Positions 35,837-46,473 of a DNA stretch of 64,000 nt are shown one piece after another; positions within the stretch are counted from its first letter, which is position 1, and each line of letters starts with the position of its first letter. A program made the position numbers and the translations under genes. The stretch spans positions 2,728,001 through 2,792,000 of the forward strand of contig NZ_FNSR01000001.1 in assembly GCF_900104845.1 (NCBI RefSeq), read 5' to 3'. The notes below the pieces were generated by a model that ran no database searches, was not told the DNA's origin, and was given only the letters and a program-made list of their open reading frames with translations. This DNA is from Paraburkholderia caballeronis. Lineage in GTDB: Bacteria; Pseudomonadota; Gammaproteobacteria; Burkholderiales; Burkholderiaceae.

Positions 35837-35998
35837 TACCCGAACCGTCCAGGCTGCGCAACCGTTCGAACGGGCGGGGTCCGCGGTGGTCCCGCGGCCA
35901 GTTCGCGCCGCGCCAGCACGACATCGGACACTCCGCGATTCCGCCCGGTTTCACGATCGCCGGTCGATGCCGCCCGAAACCCCGGCCGCCGATCGCCC

Positions 35999-37702
35999 CT
36001 ATCCGAACTCCCGTACCGTCTTCGAAATCGCCTTCGACAACTGCGCGATCTGCCGGAACTGCTCGATCAGATCGACCACCAGCTGGTAACTGACCACGTC
36101 CTTCCGGTCCGCCAGCCGCAGCCGGCCGAACACGCTCTGGCGCGCGGTCGCCGCCAGCGCCTGGATCTTCTCCTTCACCGGCGGCACGTCGGTCTCCAGC
36201 ACGTCGTCCGCGTCGTCGCCGGGCTCGCCGATCACGCCGATCGCGCGTTCCAGCCGCAGCACCACCGCGTCGACGAAACGCGACGTCGCGTCGTCGCTCA
36301 ACGGCGTGAAGCTGCCCGGCTCCGCGCTGCGCCGCTGGCTCACCGCCGCAAGATTCGTCCCGGTGATCCCGCTGATGCTCGCGAGAATGCTCGCGATCCG
36401 CGCGAAACCGACGATCCGCTCGCCCTCGACCGCCGAATGCTCGACCTGCGACAGCCGCCCGATGTACTGCAGGATCGCGGACGCGAGGCGGTCAGCGTCC
36501 TGCTTCCGGTCGAGCAGATGGCTGATGTCGTCGAGGTCGCCGTCCGCGAGCAGCCGCGCGCTGTCGCGCACGATGTCGAGCACCTGCTGCCCGAGCCGCG
36601 CGAGTTCCAGCCGGACCCGCTGCAACCCGAGCGACGGCACCGTCAGCGACGATTCGTCGAGATAAACCGGCTCGCCCGCCGGCTTCACCAGCGGTCCGCG
36701 GCGCGGCGCGATCAGTTGCGCGAGCTTCGCGATCGGCCCGGTGAACCAGATCAGCACCAGCGTGTTCACGACGCTGAAGATCGTGTGGGTGTTCGCGACC
36801 TGGCGCGGCGTCTCGGCCGCGAGCCGCGCGAGCCCCTGCAACTCTGGATGCGACGGCGACACGTAACGCGCGAGGTCGGCCATCTGCGGAATGAAGAACA
36901 CCCAGAACAGCACGCCGACGACGTTGAACAGCAGATGCACGATGCCGACCTGCACGGCCTCCGCGGACTTGCCGATCGCCGCGAGCAGCGCGGTGCCGCA
37001 GGTGCCGACGTTCGCGCCGAGGATCAGCGCGATGCCGGCCTCCAGCGGCATCAGCCCCTGGCCGCCGAGCGCGATCACGATGGCGAGCGTCGCGGCCGAA
37101 CTCTGCACGATCGCGGTGAAGATCGCGCCGACCACGATGCCGAGCACGGGGTTCTCCATGTCCTGCATCGCGTCGATGAACGGCTGATAGGTGCGCAGCG
37201 GCCGCATCGCGTCGCCCATGAACTGGATGCCGAGAAACAGCAGCCCGAGCCCCATCACCGCGCCGCCGATCTGCTTGACGAGCCTGCGCGACGAAAACGC
37301 GTGCAGCAGAAAGCCGGCCGCGAGCATGAACGGCGTGAGCTTCGACACATCGAACGCGATGATCTGCGCGGTCACCGTCGAACCGATGTTCGCGCCCATG
37401 ATCATCGGCACCGACTGCGCGAGCGTCATCAGCCCCGCCGACACGAAACCGACCATCAGCACGGTCGTGATCGTCGACGAGTTCAGCAGCGCGGTCACGA
37501 GCGCGCCGGTCAGCACGCCGCGAAAGCGGTTCGCGGTCAGCATCCCGATCAGCGTCTGCAAGCGGTTGCCGGCGATCGCCTTCAGCCCGGCGGTCATGAA
37601 CTCCAGGCCGAGCAGGAAGAGCGCCAGCCCGCCGAGCAGCAGGCCGAGCATCAGCACGAGGTCGAGCCGGTTCGACGCGAGTTCCGCAAGGTAGGGCGTC
37701 AT
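35999..37702 (-). CDS. Na/Pi cotransporter family protein with PhoU-like C-terminus
   Basis: Protein of 567 residues. The N-terminal half carries two inverted Na/Pi-cotransporter repeats with the characteristic QSS/NSS motifs: LLNSSTITTVLMVG near residue 73 and VQSSAATLAIVIALG near residue 200. About nine membrane helices run to residue 320. The C-terminal 240 residues are helical and PhoU-like, a common arrangement in NptA/YjbB-type bacterial proteins. It probably moves phosphate (with sodium) across the inner membrane. The P-type ATPase gene lies 34 bp upstream, so the two are likely cotranscribed, with the ATPase first. Confidence 0.9.
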   Translation of the reverse strand: MTPYLAELASNRLDLVLMLGLLLGGLALFLLGLEFMTAGLKAIAGNRLQTLIGMLTANRFRGVLTGALVTALLNSSTITTVLMVGFVSAGLMTLAQSVPMIMGANIGSTVTAQIIAFDVSKLTPFMLAAGFLLHAFSSRRLVKQIGGAVMGLGLLFLGIQFMGDAMRPLRTYQPFIDAMQDMENPVLGIVVGAIFTAIVQSSAATLAIVIALGGQGLMPLEAGIALILGANVGTCGTALLAAIGKSAEAVQVGIVHLLFNVVGVLFWVFFIPQMADLARYVSPSHPELQGLARLAAETPRQVANTHTIFSVVNTLVLIWFTGPIAKLAQLIAPRRGPLVKPAGEPVYLDESSLTVPSLGLQRVRLELARLGQQVLDIVRDSARLLADGDLDDISHLLDRKQDADRLASAILQYIGRLSQVEHSAVEGERIVGFARIASILASISGITGTNLAAVSQRRSAEPGSFTPLSDDATSRFVDAVVLRLERAIGVIGEPGDDADDVLETDVPPVKEKIQALAATARQSVFGRLRLADRKDVVSYQLVVDLIEQFRQIAQLSKAISKTVREFG

Positions 37703-37736
37703 CGCGGGTCTCCCTGCTTCGCCGCGCGGCCGGGTC

Positions 37737-40538
37737 TCATCGATCCCCCTGCGCCGTGTCTGCCGTGTCTGCCGCGTCCGCCGTATCCTTCGCGCCGCGC
37801 CAGCGCCGTATCACCCACTTCTCCGCCTCGACGACGAGGAAAAACACCGCGCCGCCCGCGAACAGCCACGGCCACACGCCGGCCGGCAGCGCGGCCGTGC
37901 CGAACAGTTCCTGCAACGGCGGCGCATACGTGAACAGCAACTGAAGCACGATCACCGCGCCGATCCCCATCAGCAGATAGCGGTTGCGCAGATGCGCGCC
38001 GATCGACAGCGACGACTCGATCCGGTAGCGCGTGTTCAGCAGATAGAAGATCTGCCCGATCGTCAGCGCGTTGACCGCGACGGTCCGCGCGAATTCGATC
38101 GGCACGCCCTGTCCGTAGGTCCAGAAGAACGCGGCGAGCGTCAGCGCAAGCAGACCCAGCCCGACGAAGATCACGCGCCAGATGCCGAAGCCGGTCAGGA
38201 TCGGGCGGCCAGTCTTTGCCGGCGGGCGGCGCATCACGTCCGGCTCGTGCGGCTCGAACGAGATCACGAGGCCGAGCGTCACCGACGTCACCATGTTGAC
38301 CCACAGCACCTGCGGCGTCGTGATCGGCATCGTGAAGCCGCCGAAGATCGCGGCCATGATGACGACGCCCTGCGCGACGTTCGTCGGCAGCATGAACAGG
38401 ATCGCCTTCTCGATGTTGTTGTACACGGTCCGGCCTTCGCGCACGGCCGCGGTGATCGACGCGAAGTTGTCGTCCGCGAGCACCATCGCGGCGGCCTCGC
38501 GCGTGACCTCCGTGCCCTTGATCCCCATCGCGACGCCGATGTCCGCCTTCTTCAGCGCGGGCGCGTCGTTCACGCCGTCGCCGGTCATCGCGACGATCTG
38601 GTTGTTCGCCTGCATCGCCTTCACGAGCCGCAGCTTGTGCTCGGGGCTCGCGCGCGCGAACACGTCCACCTGCTTCACCGCGTCCTGCAACGCGGCCGTG
38701 TCCATCGCCTCGATCTCGACGCCGGTCAGCGCGGTCTTGCCGTCGCCGATGCCGATCATCCGCGCGACCGCCGCCGCGGTGATCCGGTGGTCGCCGGTAA
38801 TCATCGTCACGCGGATGCCGCCCGCATGGCACTCCCTCACCGACTCGATCGCCTCCTTGCGCGGCGGATCGAGCAGGCCGATCAGCCCGAGCAGGACCAG
38901 CGTCGCCGGCAGGTCGGCCGGCGCCAGATTCGCCTTTCCCAGGCGGGGATCGTCGAGCCACGCGAGCGCCAGCACCCGCTCGCCCTGCGCCGCGAGACGG
39001 TCCGATGCCTGCTGGAAAAATGCGGCGTCGAGCGGCCGCGGACCGTCGCGCGTCTGCTGCCGGTCGCAGTGTTCGAGGATCACCTCGGGCGCGCCCTTCA
39101 CGAGCAGACACGACGCGCCGTGCGCGTCCTCGTTCAGCGTCGCCATGAAGCGGTGCTCGGACTCGAACGGGATCACGTCGACGCGCCGGAACGCGGCTTC
39201 GAGCGCATCGCGCGCGACGCCGATCTTCGCCGCGAACGGATACAGCGCGCCTTCGGTCGGGTCGCCCTCGACCTTCCACACGCCGTCCTGCTGCCGCAGT
39301 TCCGCGTCGTTGCACAGCACCGACACGCGCGCCATCAGGTCGAGCACCGGGTCCGGCCCGGCCGGCTGGCCGTCGCGCAGCACGCGGCCTTCGGGCGCAT
39401 ACCCCGCGCCGTCGAACTCGTACGCGGCGTCGGCGGTCGCCGCCGACACGACCATCATCTCCATCAGCGTCAGCGTGCCGGTCTTGTCCGAGCAGATCCG
39501 CGACACCGAGCCGAGCGTCTCGACGGCCGGCAGACGCCGGATGATGGCGTTGCGCTGCGCCATCCGCTGCACGCCGATCGCGAGCGTGATCGTGATGATC
39601 GCGGGCAGCCCCTCCGGAATGATCGACACCGCGATGCCGACCACCGCCTGGAACAGTTGCACGAACGGCAGTTCCTCGATCCAGTGCCCATAGGCGAACA
39701 CCAGCGCGCTGACCAAGAAGATCGCCACGGTGATCGCATAGCCGAACTTGCGGATCTGGCGCAGCAGCGGCGTTTCCAGCGCATCGACGTTCGCAAGCAT
39801 CTGGTTGATGCGGCCGAGTTCGGTGTGGCTGCCGGTCGCGACGACCACGCCGGTCGCGCGGCCCGACACGATCAGCGTGCCGGAGTACGCCATGCCGTGG
39901 CGGTCGCCGACGGTCGCGTTTTCGGCGGCGGGCGCGACGGACTTGTCGGTCGGCACCGACTCGCCGGTCAGCGCTGCTTCTTCCGCCCGCAGGTTCTTCA
40001 CGTCGACGAGCCGCAGGTCGGCCGGCACCTTGTCGCCCGATTCGAGCAGCACGATGTCGCCGGGGACGAGGTCTTCGGAAGGAATCATCCGCGTTTCGCC
40101 GCCGCGCAGCGTGCGCGCTTCCGCGGACAGCATGTTGCGGATCGAGTCCAGCGCCTTCTCGGCCTTGCCTTCCTGCACGAAACCGAGCAGCGCGTTGATG
40201 ACGACGACGCCGAAGATCACCGACGCATCGACCCACAACCCGAGCATCAGCTTCACGAAACCCGCGCCGAGCAGCACGTACACGAGGATGTTGTGGAACT
40301 GGCCGAGGAACTTGCGCAGCAGGCTCTGCCGGCCCGCTTCCGGCAGCCGGTTCGGCCCGTGCTGCGCGCGGCGCGTCTCGACCTCCGCCGCGCTCAGGCC
40401 CGACGCGAGGTTCGCGTCCAGCCGCGTCAACGCTTCTTCCGCGGTCGCCGCATGCCAGGCCGACGAATCGGCCGCCTGAGCAGCCCCGTGAGCGGCCGCA
40501 TGCCCTGCCGCATGACCCGCGCTAGTCGCCTCGTTCAT
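37737..40538 (-). CDS. Cation-transporting P-type ATPase (P2 class)
   Basis: Protein of 933 residues. An N-terminal cation-ATPase domain ([19 protein letters not shown]) is preceded by a His/Ala-rich leader. Motifs are complete: TGES actuator loop, the M4 ion site IPEGLPA, phosphorylation site CSDKTGTLT near residue 350, the ATP-hinge [10 protein letters not shown] and the C-terminal six-helix domain. The IPEGLPA motif and layout match Ca2+/Mn2+ or Na+-type P2 pumps of the inner membrane. The cation is not determined; the missing heavy-metal CPx motif argues against copper or zinc. It is the first gene of a pair with the Na/Pi cotransporter. Confidence 0.9.
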   Translation of the reverse strand: MNEATSAGHAAGHAAAHGAAQAADSSAWHAATAEEALTRLDANLASGLSAAEVETRRAQHGPNRLPEAGRQSLLRKFLGQFHNILVYVLLGAGFVKLMLGLWVDASVIFGVVVINALLGFVQEGKAEKALDSIRNMLSAEARTLRGGETRMIPSEDLVPGDIVLLESGDKVPADLRLVDVKNLRAEEAALTGESVPTDKSVAPAAENATVGDRHGMAYSGTLIVSGRATGVVVATGSHTELGRINQMLANVDALETPLLRQIRKFGYAITVAIFLVSALVFAYGHWIEELPFVQLFQAVVGIAVSIIPEGLPAIITITLAIGVQRMAQRNAIIRRLPAVETLGSVSRICSDKTGTLTLMEMMVVSAATADAAYEFDGAGYAPEGRVLRDGQPAGPDPVLDLMARVSVLCNDAELRQQDGVWKVEGDPTEGALYPFAAKIGVARDALEAAFRRVDVIPFESEHRFMATLNEDAHGASCLLVKGAPEVILEHCDRQQTRDGPRPLDAAFFQQASDRLAAQGERVLALAWLDDPRLGKANLAPADLPATLVLLGLIGLLDPPRKEAIESVRECHAGGIRVTMITGDHRITAAAVARMIGIGDGKTALTGVEIEAMDTAALQDAVKQVDVFARASPEHKLRLVKAMQANNQIVAMTGDGVNDAPALKKADIGVAMGIKGTEVTREAAAMVLADDNFASITAAVREGRTVYNNIEKAILFMLPTNVAQGVVIMAAIFGGFTMPITTPQVLWVNMVTSVTLGLVISFEPHEPDVMRRPPAKTGRPILTGFGIWRVIFVGLGLLALTLAAFFWTYGQGVPIEFARTVAVNALTIGQIFYLLNTRYRIESSLSIGAHLRNRYLLMGIGAVIVLQLLFTYAPPLQELFGTAALPAGVWPWLFAGGAVFFLVVEAEKWVIRRWRGAKDTADAADTADTAQGDR

Positions 40539-40930
40539 CGCTCACTCCACAAGGGGTTGCGGACGCAATGCTGAAAACGATGCCTGCATTTTCCAGACCC
40601 GTCGATTGTAGAGGGCTTCCGGAAAACGGAGCCGATTGTAGCGCGGTATGCGGGACGGTACGGACGAAAGCGATCATCCCTGCGGCGCGCGAACACCGCG
40701 CCGCAGCGCCGCAGCGGCGATTGAACACGCGTGAAGCAACACTGCGGCGCATCGTTTCGCATTGGCAACGACCCGCGGCGACGCCTCGCACGTTAAGAAC
40801 GCCGCGTCGACCGATGGGATACGATGCGCCATCGTCCGGTTTCCCCGCCCCGACTTCGTCGCCCAGACAACGAATTCGCGCAACCCGGCGACACGGTCGC
40901 CGACGCCGTACCGATGATGGAGGTTCGATC
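40539..40930. other. Divergent intergenic region ATPase / autotransporter
   Basis: About 390 bp holding both promoters. The element CGATTGTAG occurs twice, at about 40603 and 40633, thirty bases apart near the ATPase side. No supported ORF; frames passing through are continuations of the autotransporter frame without a start signal. Confidence 0.45.
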
Positions 40931-43900
40931 ATGCAAAACAACAGAGCTTCGATCCGGAAACTGTGCGCCGCGACCTGCACGCTGGGCGCGTTCGGCGTGA
41001 CCGAAAGCCGGGCCGCGCCCGCGTTCATCGACGGCGGCCAGGTGGTGACGGTGCCCGGCACGCAGACGTCGCCATGGGCCATCGGCGATCAGTTGTACGT
41101 CGGATATACGAGCGACGGAACGCTGCACATCGACAGCGGCGGTTCGGTCAGCGCGACCGACGCCATCGTGTCGAACGTCGCGAGCGCGGTCGGCACCGTC
41201 ACCGTCACGGGTCCCAACGCGACGTTCACGACCAACTCGATCAGCGTCGGCGACGAGGGAGCCGGCAACCTGTCGATCGCCTCGGGCGGCACCGTGACCA
41301 ACAGCACGGCCATCGTCGGCCGCGACGCCGCCTCGTCGGGCTCGATCACCCTCAGCGGCGCCGGGTCCACATGGCATAGCACCGCGGTATTCGGCGTCGC
41401 CGATGCGGGCGCCGGCTCGCTCGACATCGTCGACGGCGGCGCGCTCGTCAGCGCGGACAGCTACCTGAGCTTCCGGCCGACCGGCACCGGCACGATCACC
41501 GTGAGCGGAGCCGGCTCCTCGTGGGTCAACAGCGGCACGCTGTACGCCGGCTACGCGGGCAGCACATCCGTTTCGATCCTCGCCGGCGCGAAGCTGCAAA
41601 GCGCGACCACCTATCTCGGCAACCTCGCGGGCAGCGCCGGCACCTTGACCGTGTCGGGCGCGGGGTCCACGTTCGTCAACGGCGGCGCGCTGGTGGTCGG
41701 CAACGGCGGAACCGGCACGCTGAACGTGCTCGGCGCGGCGACGGTCACCAGCGCGTCCGGCGACATCGGGGCGACGGCGGGCGCGAGCGGCGCCGCGACC
41801 GTCAGCGGCACAGGCTCGACATGGACCACGACCGGCGAACTCGACGTCGGCGACGGCGGCAGCGGCTCGCTCGCGATTGCCGACGGCGCACAGGTGACCA
41901 GCGCGACCGCGAGCGTCGGCAAGCAGTCCGGCTCGACCGGCGCCATCACGGTCAGCGGCGCGGGCTCGACATGGACCACGACCGGCGAACTCGACGTCGG
42001 CGACGGCGGCAGCGGCTCGCTAGCGATGGCCGACGGCGCACAGGTAACCAGCGCGACCGCGAGCGTCGGCAAGCAGTCCGGCTCGACCGGCGCCGTCACG
42101 GTCAGCGGCGCAGGCTCGACATGGACCACGACCGGCGAACTCGACGTCGGCGACGGCGGCAGCGGCTCGCTCGCGATAGCCGACGGCGCACAGGCGACCA
42201 GTGCGACCGCGAGCGTCGGCAAGCAGTCCGGCTCGACCGGCGCCGTCACGGTCAGCGGCGCGGGCGCGAACTGGACCAGCACGTCGGGCCTCGTGGTCGG
42301 CAATGACGGCGCCGGCACGTTGAACATCGCGAGCGGCGCGACCGTCGTCGCGCCGGCCGGCCTCGTCGTCGCCGCGAACGCGGGCAGCGCCGGCACGCTG
42401 AACGTCACCGGCGGCGCGACGTTGCAGACGCAATCGCTGGCGGCCGGCGGCGGCGCAACGCACGTCGCTTTCGACGGCGCGACGCTGATCGCGACCGGCG
42501 CGAACGCGAGCTTCATCAGCGGGTTCACGTCGCCGCTCGTCATTTCATCCGGTGGACTAACGATCGACGACGGCGGCAACCCGATCGGCACCGACACGTC
42601 CGCGTTCGCCGGCAGCGGCGCGCTGACGAAAGCCGGCAGCGGCACGCTCGTGCTCGTCGGCGACAGCACGTACACCGGCGGCACCACGATCACGGCCGGC
42701 ACGCTGCAACTCGGCAACGGCGGCGCGACCGGATCGATCGCCGGCGACGTGTCGAACGGCGGCACACTCGTGTTCGACCGCTCGAACGCGTACACGTACG
42801 ACGGCGCGATCTCGGGCGCGGGCAACGTCGTGCAGAACGGCGGCGGCGTGACGACGCTGACCGGCGCGAGCACGTACACCGGCGCAACGACAATCGCGGC
42901 CGGCACGCTCGCGCTGGCCGGCGCAGGCAGCATCGCCGCGTCGAGCCGCGTGATCGCGGACGCGACGTTCGACATATCGGCCGCGGGCGCGACCGCGAAC
43001 ATCCGGAGCCTCGCGGGCGGCGGCACCGTGAACGTCGGCGCGCAGCACCTGAACCTGACGAACGCCGCCGACACGTTCGACGGCGCGCTGACCGGCACCG
43101 GCCAGTTCTCGCTCGCGGCCGGCACCGAGTTCCTCGCCGGCGACAGCGGCGCGTTCGCCGGCCGCACGACGGTCGACGGCGGCACGCTCGGCGTGACCGG
43201 CACGCTGGGCGGCACGCTCGACGTGAACAGCGGCGGCAGCCTGATCGGCACCGGCAGCGTCGGCGCGACGACGATCCACGCGGGCGGCGCGGTGTCGCCG
43301 GGCGTCGCTTCGCTCGGCACCCTCCGCGTGAACGGCGACCTGGCGTTCGAACCCGGCTCGACCTACTTCGACCTGAACATCACGCCGGCGCTGCAAAGCG
43401 ACCTGATCGCGGTGACCGGCGGCGCCGCGCTGCACGGCGCGAGCGTCGTCGTGAACCAGGGCAGCGGCATCTATCTGCCCGGCAGCGAATGGCGCGTGCT
43501 GACGGCGGCCAACGGCGTCAGCGGCACGTTCGGCTCGCTGGCGCAGGGGTATCCGTACATCGACCTCGGCTTTCGCTACGACGCGAACAACGCGTATCTG
43601 GTTGCGATCCGCAACCAGCAGCCGCTGTGCCAGCCGGGCATGACGGCCAACGAATGCTCGACCGCGCGCGGCGTCGAAAGTCTCGGCGAGGATGCGACGC
43701 TCGCGCGCGAGGTCGCGTCGCAGCAAAGCCTTGCGGACGCGCGGCGCGCGTTCCAGTTGCTGTCCGGCCAGGTCTACGCGTCGACCCGCAGCGTGCTGAT
43801 CGAGGACAGCCACTTCGCGCGCGACGCGATCCTCGACCGGCTGCGCACCGCGTCCGGCCCCGAACGGCCCGCCAGCGCGCCACCGGCCGAACTCGATCCC

Positions 43901-44725
43901 GGCCTGTGGATCCAGCCGTTCGGCTCGTGGAGCACGCTCGGCCGCACGTCGGACCGCAACGCGGCCACGTTCGACCGCAGCGTCGGCGGTTTCTTCGCCG
44001 GCGCCGACGACGAACTGAACAGCCACTGGCGCGTCGGCGGCCTGTTCGGCTACAGCCGCACGTCGTTCGACGCGGACGACGTGCAGTCGTCCGGACACAG
44101 CGACGACTATCACATCGGCGCGTACGTCGGCTCGCAGTGGGGCGCGCTCGCGATCAGGAGCGGCGTGTCGTGGACGTGGCACGACGTATCGACGTCGCGT
44201 TCGGTGGTGTTCCCCGGCGTCGCCGATGCGCCGTCCGCCGGTTATCACGCGAACACCTTGCAGATTTTCAGCGAGGTCGCGTATCAGATGCAGATGAACG
44301 CGCTGCGGTTCGAGCCGTTCGCGAATCTCGCGTATGTCCGGCTGCATACGGATTCGTTCGCGGAGAACGGCGACGTCGCGGCGCTATCGGGCGCGGCCAG
44401 CACCGACGACGTCGGTTATTCGACGCTCGGCCTGCGGGCGTCGCTGCCGGTCGCGCTCGCGCCGAAGCTCGCATTGAGCGTGAGCGGCTCGGCCGGCTGG
44501 CGTCACGCGTTCGGCAACGCGACGCCGGCGACGACGATGGCGTTCGCGGGCAGTTCGCCGTTCACGGTGACGGGCGTGCCGATCGCGCGCGATGCGGCGG
44601 TCGTCACGGTCGGCATCGACAGCGCGCCGAACCAGAAGCTGAACGTGGGGATCGCGTACTCGGGGCAATACGGCGGACGCCTGCGCGACAGCGGCGTCAA
44701 CGCGTATGCGAGCTGGAAGTTCTGA
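40931..44725 (+). CDS. Autotransporter outer-membrane adhesin-like protein
   Basis: Protein of 1264 residues from ATG 40931 with GGAGG upstream. A signal peptide ends near ESRAAP. The passenger (about residues 30-985) is Gly/Ser/Thr/Ala-rich with short T-V-S-G-A-G type beta-helix rungs. It includes three near-identical 50-residue repeats at about 298-447 and passenger-associated repeats ([18 protein letters not shown] and [16 protein letters not shown]). The C-terminal beta-barrel (about 990-1264, [14 protein letters not shown] to ASWKF) ends in Phe as classical type Va autotransporters do. The passenger is probably displayed at the surface as an adhesin; no protease motif is seen. It is divergent from the ATPase and has no partner genes. 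Confidence 0.92.
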   Translation: MQNNRASIRKLCAATCTLGAFGVTESRAAPAFIDGGQVVTVPGTQTSPWAIGDQLYVGYTSDGTLHIDSGGSVSATDAIVSNVASAVGTVTVTGPNATFTTNSISVGDEGAGNLSIASGGTVTNSTAIVGRDAASSGSITLSGAGSTWHSTAVFGVADAGAGSLDIVDGGALVSADSYLSFRPTGTGTITVSGAGSSWVNSGTLYAGYAGSTSVSILAGAKLQSATTYLGNLAGSAGTLTVSGAGSTFVNGGALVVGNGGTGTLNVLGAATVTSASGDIGATAGASGAATVSGTGSTWTTTGELDVGDGGSGSLAIADGAQVTSATASVGKQSGSTGAITVSGAGSTWTTTGELDVGDGGSGSLAMADGAQVTSATASVGKQSGSTGAVTVSGAGSTWTTTGELDVGDGGSGSLAIADGAQATSATASVGKQSGSTGAVTVSGAGANWTSTSGLVVGNDGAGTLNIASGATVVAPAGLVVAANAGSAGTLNVTGGATLQTQSLAAGGGATHVAFDGATLIATGANASFISGFTSPLVISSGGLTIDDGGNPIGTDTSAFAGSGALTKAGSGTLVLVGDSTYTGGTTITAGTLQLGNGGATGSIAGDVSNGGTLVFDRSNAYTYDGAISGAGNVVQNGGGVTTLTGASTYTGATTIAAGTLALAGAGSIAASSRVIADATFDISAAGATANIRSLAGGGTVNVGAQHLNLTNAADTFDGALTGTGQFSLAAGTEFLAGDSGAFAGRTTVDGGTLGVTGTLGGTLDVNSGGSLIGTGSVGATTIHAGGAVSPGVASLGTLRVNGDLAFEPGSTYFDLNITPALQSDLIAVTGGAALHGASVVVNQGSGIYLPGSEWRVLTAANGVSGTFGSLAQGYPYIDLGFRYDANNAYLVAIRNQQPLCQPGMTANECSTARGVESLGEDATLAREVASQQSLADARRAFQLLSGQVYASTRSVLIEDSHFARDAILDRLRTASGPERPASAPPAELDPGLWIQPFGSWSTLGRTSDRNAATFDRSVGGFFAGADDELNSHWRVGGLFGYSRTSFDADDVQSSGHSDDYHIGAYVGSQWGALAIRSGVSWTWHDVSTSRSVVFPGVADAPSAGYHANTLQIFSEVAYQMQMNALRFEPFANLAYVRLHTDSFAENGDVAALSGAASTDDVGYSTLGLRASLPVALAPKLALSVSGSAGWRHAFGNATPATTMAFAGSSPFTVTGVPIARDAAVVTVGIDSAPNQKLNVGIAYSGQYGGRLRDSGVNAYASWKF
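41822..42271 (+). repeat. Three tandem 150-bp near-identical repeats inside the autotransporter
   Basis: Units begin at 41822, 41972 and 42122, each 150 bp (50 codons; protein motif [18 protein letters not shown]). They differ at only a few positions (for example ATTGCC/ATGGCC and CAGGTG/CAGGCG). Length is a multiple of three, so gain or loss of units keeps the frame. Confidence 0.9.
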
Positions 44726-44919
44726 GTCCGCGTGAGGAGGGGCCGGCGAGGGTCCGGCGAGAAGCCCGCCGCACGCGAGGGCCGGCGCGCCGCCGCTTCG
44801 TCGAAGCGGCGACGTCCAGGGTCCGTCGTGACGCGAGCCGCGAGCCGCGAGTAGCCGGCCGCGCGCCGCGCATCGCTGATGGCGCGGCCCGCACGCCGAA
44901 GCAGCCTGCCGCGCAGGCG

Positions 44920-45123
44920 TTACACGCCCGGCGTGGTCTCCGGCGGCGCCGCGAGCGACGACGACAGCACCTTGATCGCTTCCCAGTGCGGATGCAGCAG
45001 CCGCAGCACGGACAGCACCGCGCGGTCCGTGTGCTCGTCCACGGTCACGAGGTCGCTCCCCGTCTGGACGGTTTTCCTTCCGTGCTGGCAATACTGATAC
45101 TCGACGTGAACCGTCAACGACAT
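44920..45123 (-). CDS. Small hypothetical protein
   Basis: Protein of 67 residues, with a strong ribosome-binding site (GGGGAGG) before the ATG. It begins MSLTVHVEYQYCQHGRKT and contains a His/Cys-containing strand followed by a helix (VLSVLRLLHPHWEAIKVL). I recognise no family. It lies 186 bp downstream of the Rep_3 gene on the same strand and is convergent with the autotransporter gene. The good start signal is the main support that it is real. Confidence 0.6.
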   Translation of the reverse strand: MSLTVHVEYQYCQHGRKTVQTGSDLVTVDEHTDRAVLSVLRLLHPHWEAIKVLSSSLAAPPETTPGV

Positions 45124-45309
45124 GAACTACCTCCCCTTTGACGCTGACGTCCATCGTCGTGCAACCGCGAACGGCAAGCTCCGCCGTCCGCAGCGCCGAC
45201 GCGAATGCGACAGCAGAAATATTCCGGTGTTGTCATCTTCGGGCGCGCGCCGCCACGCCGGCCACGCGCCTGCTTCCTTCACTGCCCGTCCCCGCGCCGC
45301 CGCGCGCGC

Positions 45310-46053
45310 TCACACATCGAGACGGCCCTGCGGACTGCGGCGGAACGTGAACTGCACCGCAACGGCCTTGCGGCCTTCCTTCACCGGCTGCCACGCGATC
45401 TGCCAGCCGTCCTTTTCGGTCAGTTCCTTCACGGCCGGCTCGATCACCTCGCGGCGCAGCCGCGCGAAGCTCGTCGCATAAACCGGCTTCACGCCCATCG
45501 CGTCGACGAACTCGTCGATCGTCATCTCGCGCGAGCCCACTTCCAGCAACGGCAGGAAGACTTCGAGCAGACTCCACGAGTGGATCGAGCGCAGGCCGGC
45601 CGCCTGCTTCAGCAGATACGCCGAGTAGTCGCCCTTCAGCGCGACCATGTACAGCGTCGCCTCGTGCGAGAAGCGCAGTTCCACCCACGCGTCGCGGTCG
45701 TGCAGCGTGATGCCGCTCGCCCAGTGGTCGAGATGCACGCGCACGCCGCGCCGGGTCTGCTCCTCGCGCCGCACGACGCGCACCAGCAGCGACTGCGCGA
45801 CCGTCTTCAACTGCTGATACGCATCGGCCGGATCGAGGCCGAACGTGTCGGCGTACTCGGCCGCCGTCAGCTTGATCCGGCTGCGCCCCTGCTCGGAGCG
45901 CACCGAGCCGAGCTTCGCCATGCACGCGGCGACGATGCGCTCTTCCGCTTCCGTCTTCAAGCCATGGAACGCGCCGAGCAGATCGTTCAGCAGCAGCGCG
46001 TGTTCTTCCGTCAGGGCGGACGCCTCGGTCAGCGCCGTCGCTTTCGTCAACAC
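45310..46053 (-). CDS. Rep_3 superfamily (RepB-type) replication initiator
   Basis: Protein of 247 residues if it starts at GTG 46053, where AAGGGGGG precedes; an ATG in frame at 46197 would add an Arg-rich leader lacking similarity. Two winged-helix domains typical of plasmid Rep_3 initiators are recognisable: RIKLTAAEYADTFGLD with AYQQLKTVAQSLLVR (WH1), and SWSLLEVFLPLLEVG, MTIDEFVDAMGV and FARLRREVIEPAVKEL (WH2). Such proteins bind iterons and open plasmid or chromid origins. No parA, parB or iteron array is seen nearby. It may be a remnant of an integrated plasmid or a domesticated DNA-binding protein. Confidence 0.8.
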   Translation of the reverse strand: MLTKATALTEASALTEEHALLLNDLLGAFHGLKTEAEERIVAACMAKLGSVRSEQGRSRIKLTAAEYADTFGLDPADAYQQLKTVAQSLLVRVVRREEQTRRGVRVHLDHWASGITLHDRDAWVELRFSHEATLYMVALKGDYSAYLLKQAAGLRSIHSWSLLEVFLPLLEVGSREMTIDEFVDAMGVKPVYATSFARLRREVIEPAVKELTEKDGWQIAWQPVKEGRKAVAVQFTFRRSPQGRLDV

Positions 46054-46473
46054 CAGCCCCCCTTGTGCGGACGGCTGCCCGTTGGTGGATCGTTTGCGCG
46101 GCGGACGTCGAAACGGCCCGCCGCGTGCGCCGCGCGCCCCCGGACCTCGTCGCCGACCGGCCATGCGACTGCCGTCGCCCGCCGGACACCCCGCCACTGC
46201 ATCTCGCTTTCAGCCGTACCCGTCATTCGGTCTGCATTCCCGTCGAACGTTGCCCGATTCCCCGCCCAGCCGGCGCGCATCGCGCGGTGACGCGCAGCAA
46301 CGGGACATCGGGACCGTGTTGCACAGAGACAAAGTGGTCACGGATGCAATATCGGCACGCGCGCGCCGATCTTGAGGGTAAGCCCGCAATACCGATTCGA
46401 CGCATGCACGAACCCGCAAAAGACGCCAGAATGCGCACATCGGTAAAAATGGCATCGGTGCCCGCACACAGGA
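46054..46473. other. Divergent intergenic region rep / dnaJ-like
   Basis: About 420 bp between the divergent rep and DnaJ-like genes. It was scanned for iterons and DnaA boxes (TTATCCACA); none are evident. CATCGGT occurs twice at about 46438 and 46453, too few to call an iteron array. Frames here are shadows. Confidence 0.4.

Noticed and set aside
35090..37933. A 947-codon open frame on the + strand
   Set aside because: It lies opposite fecR, fecI and the Na/Pi gene, is full of Arg/His/Asp with no domain pattern, and is a typical antisense shadow in GC-rich DNA.
37699..40574. Long frames on both strands over the P-type ATPase
   Set aside because: They have shadow composition, while the frame 37737-40538 contains all P-type ATPase motifs.
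41822..42271. Repeat array as a possible CRISPR
   Set aside because: Units are 150 bp, contiguous, coding and in frame with the autotransporter; there are no spacers and no cas genes.
46054..46473. Iterons or an origin upstream of the Rep_3 gene
   Set aside because: Only a two-copy 7-bp match was found; no array of 17-22 bp repeats and no DnaA box.
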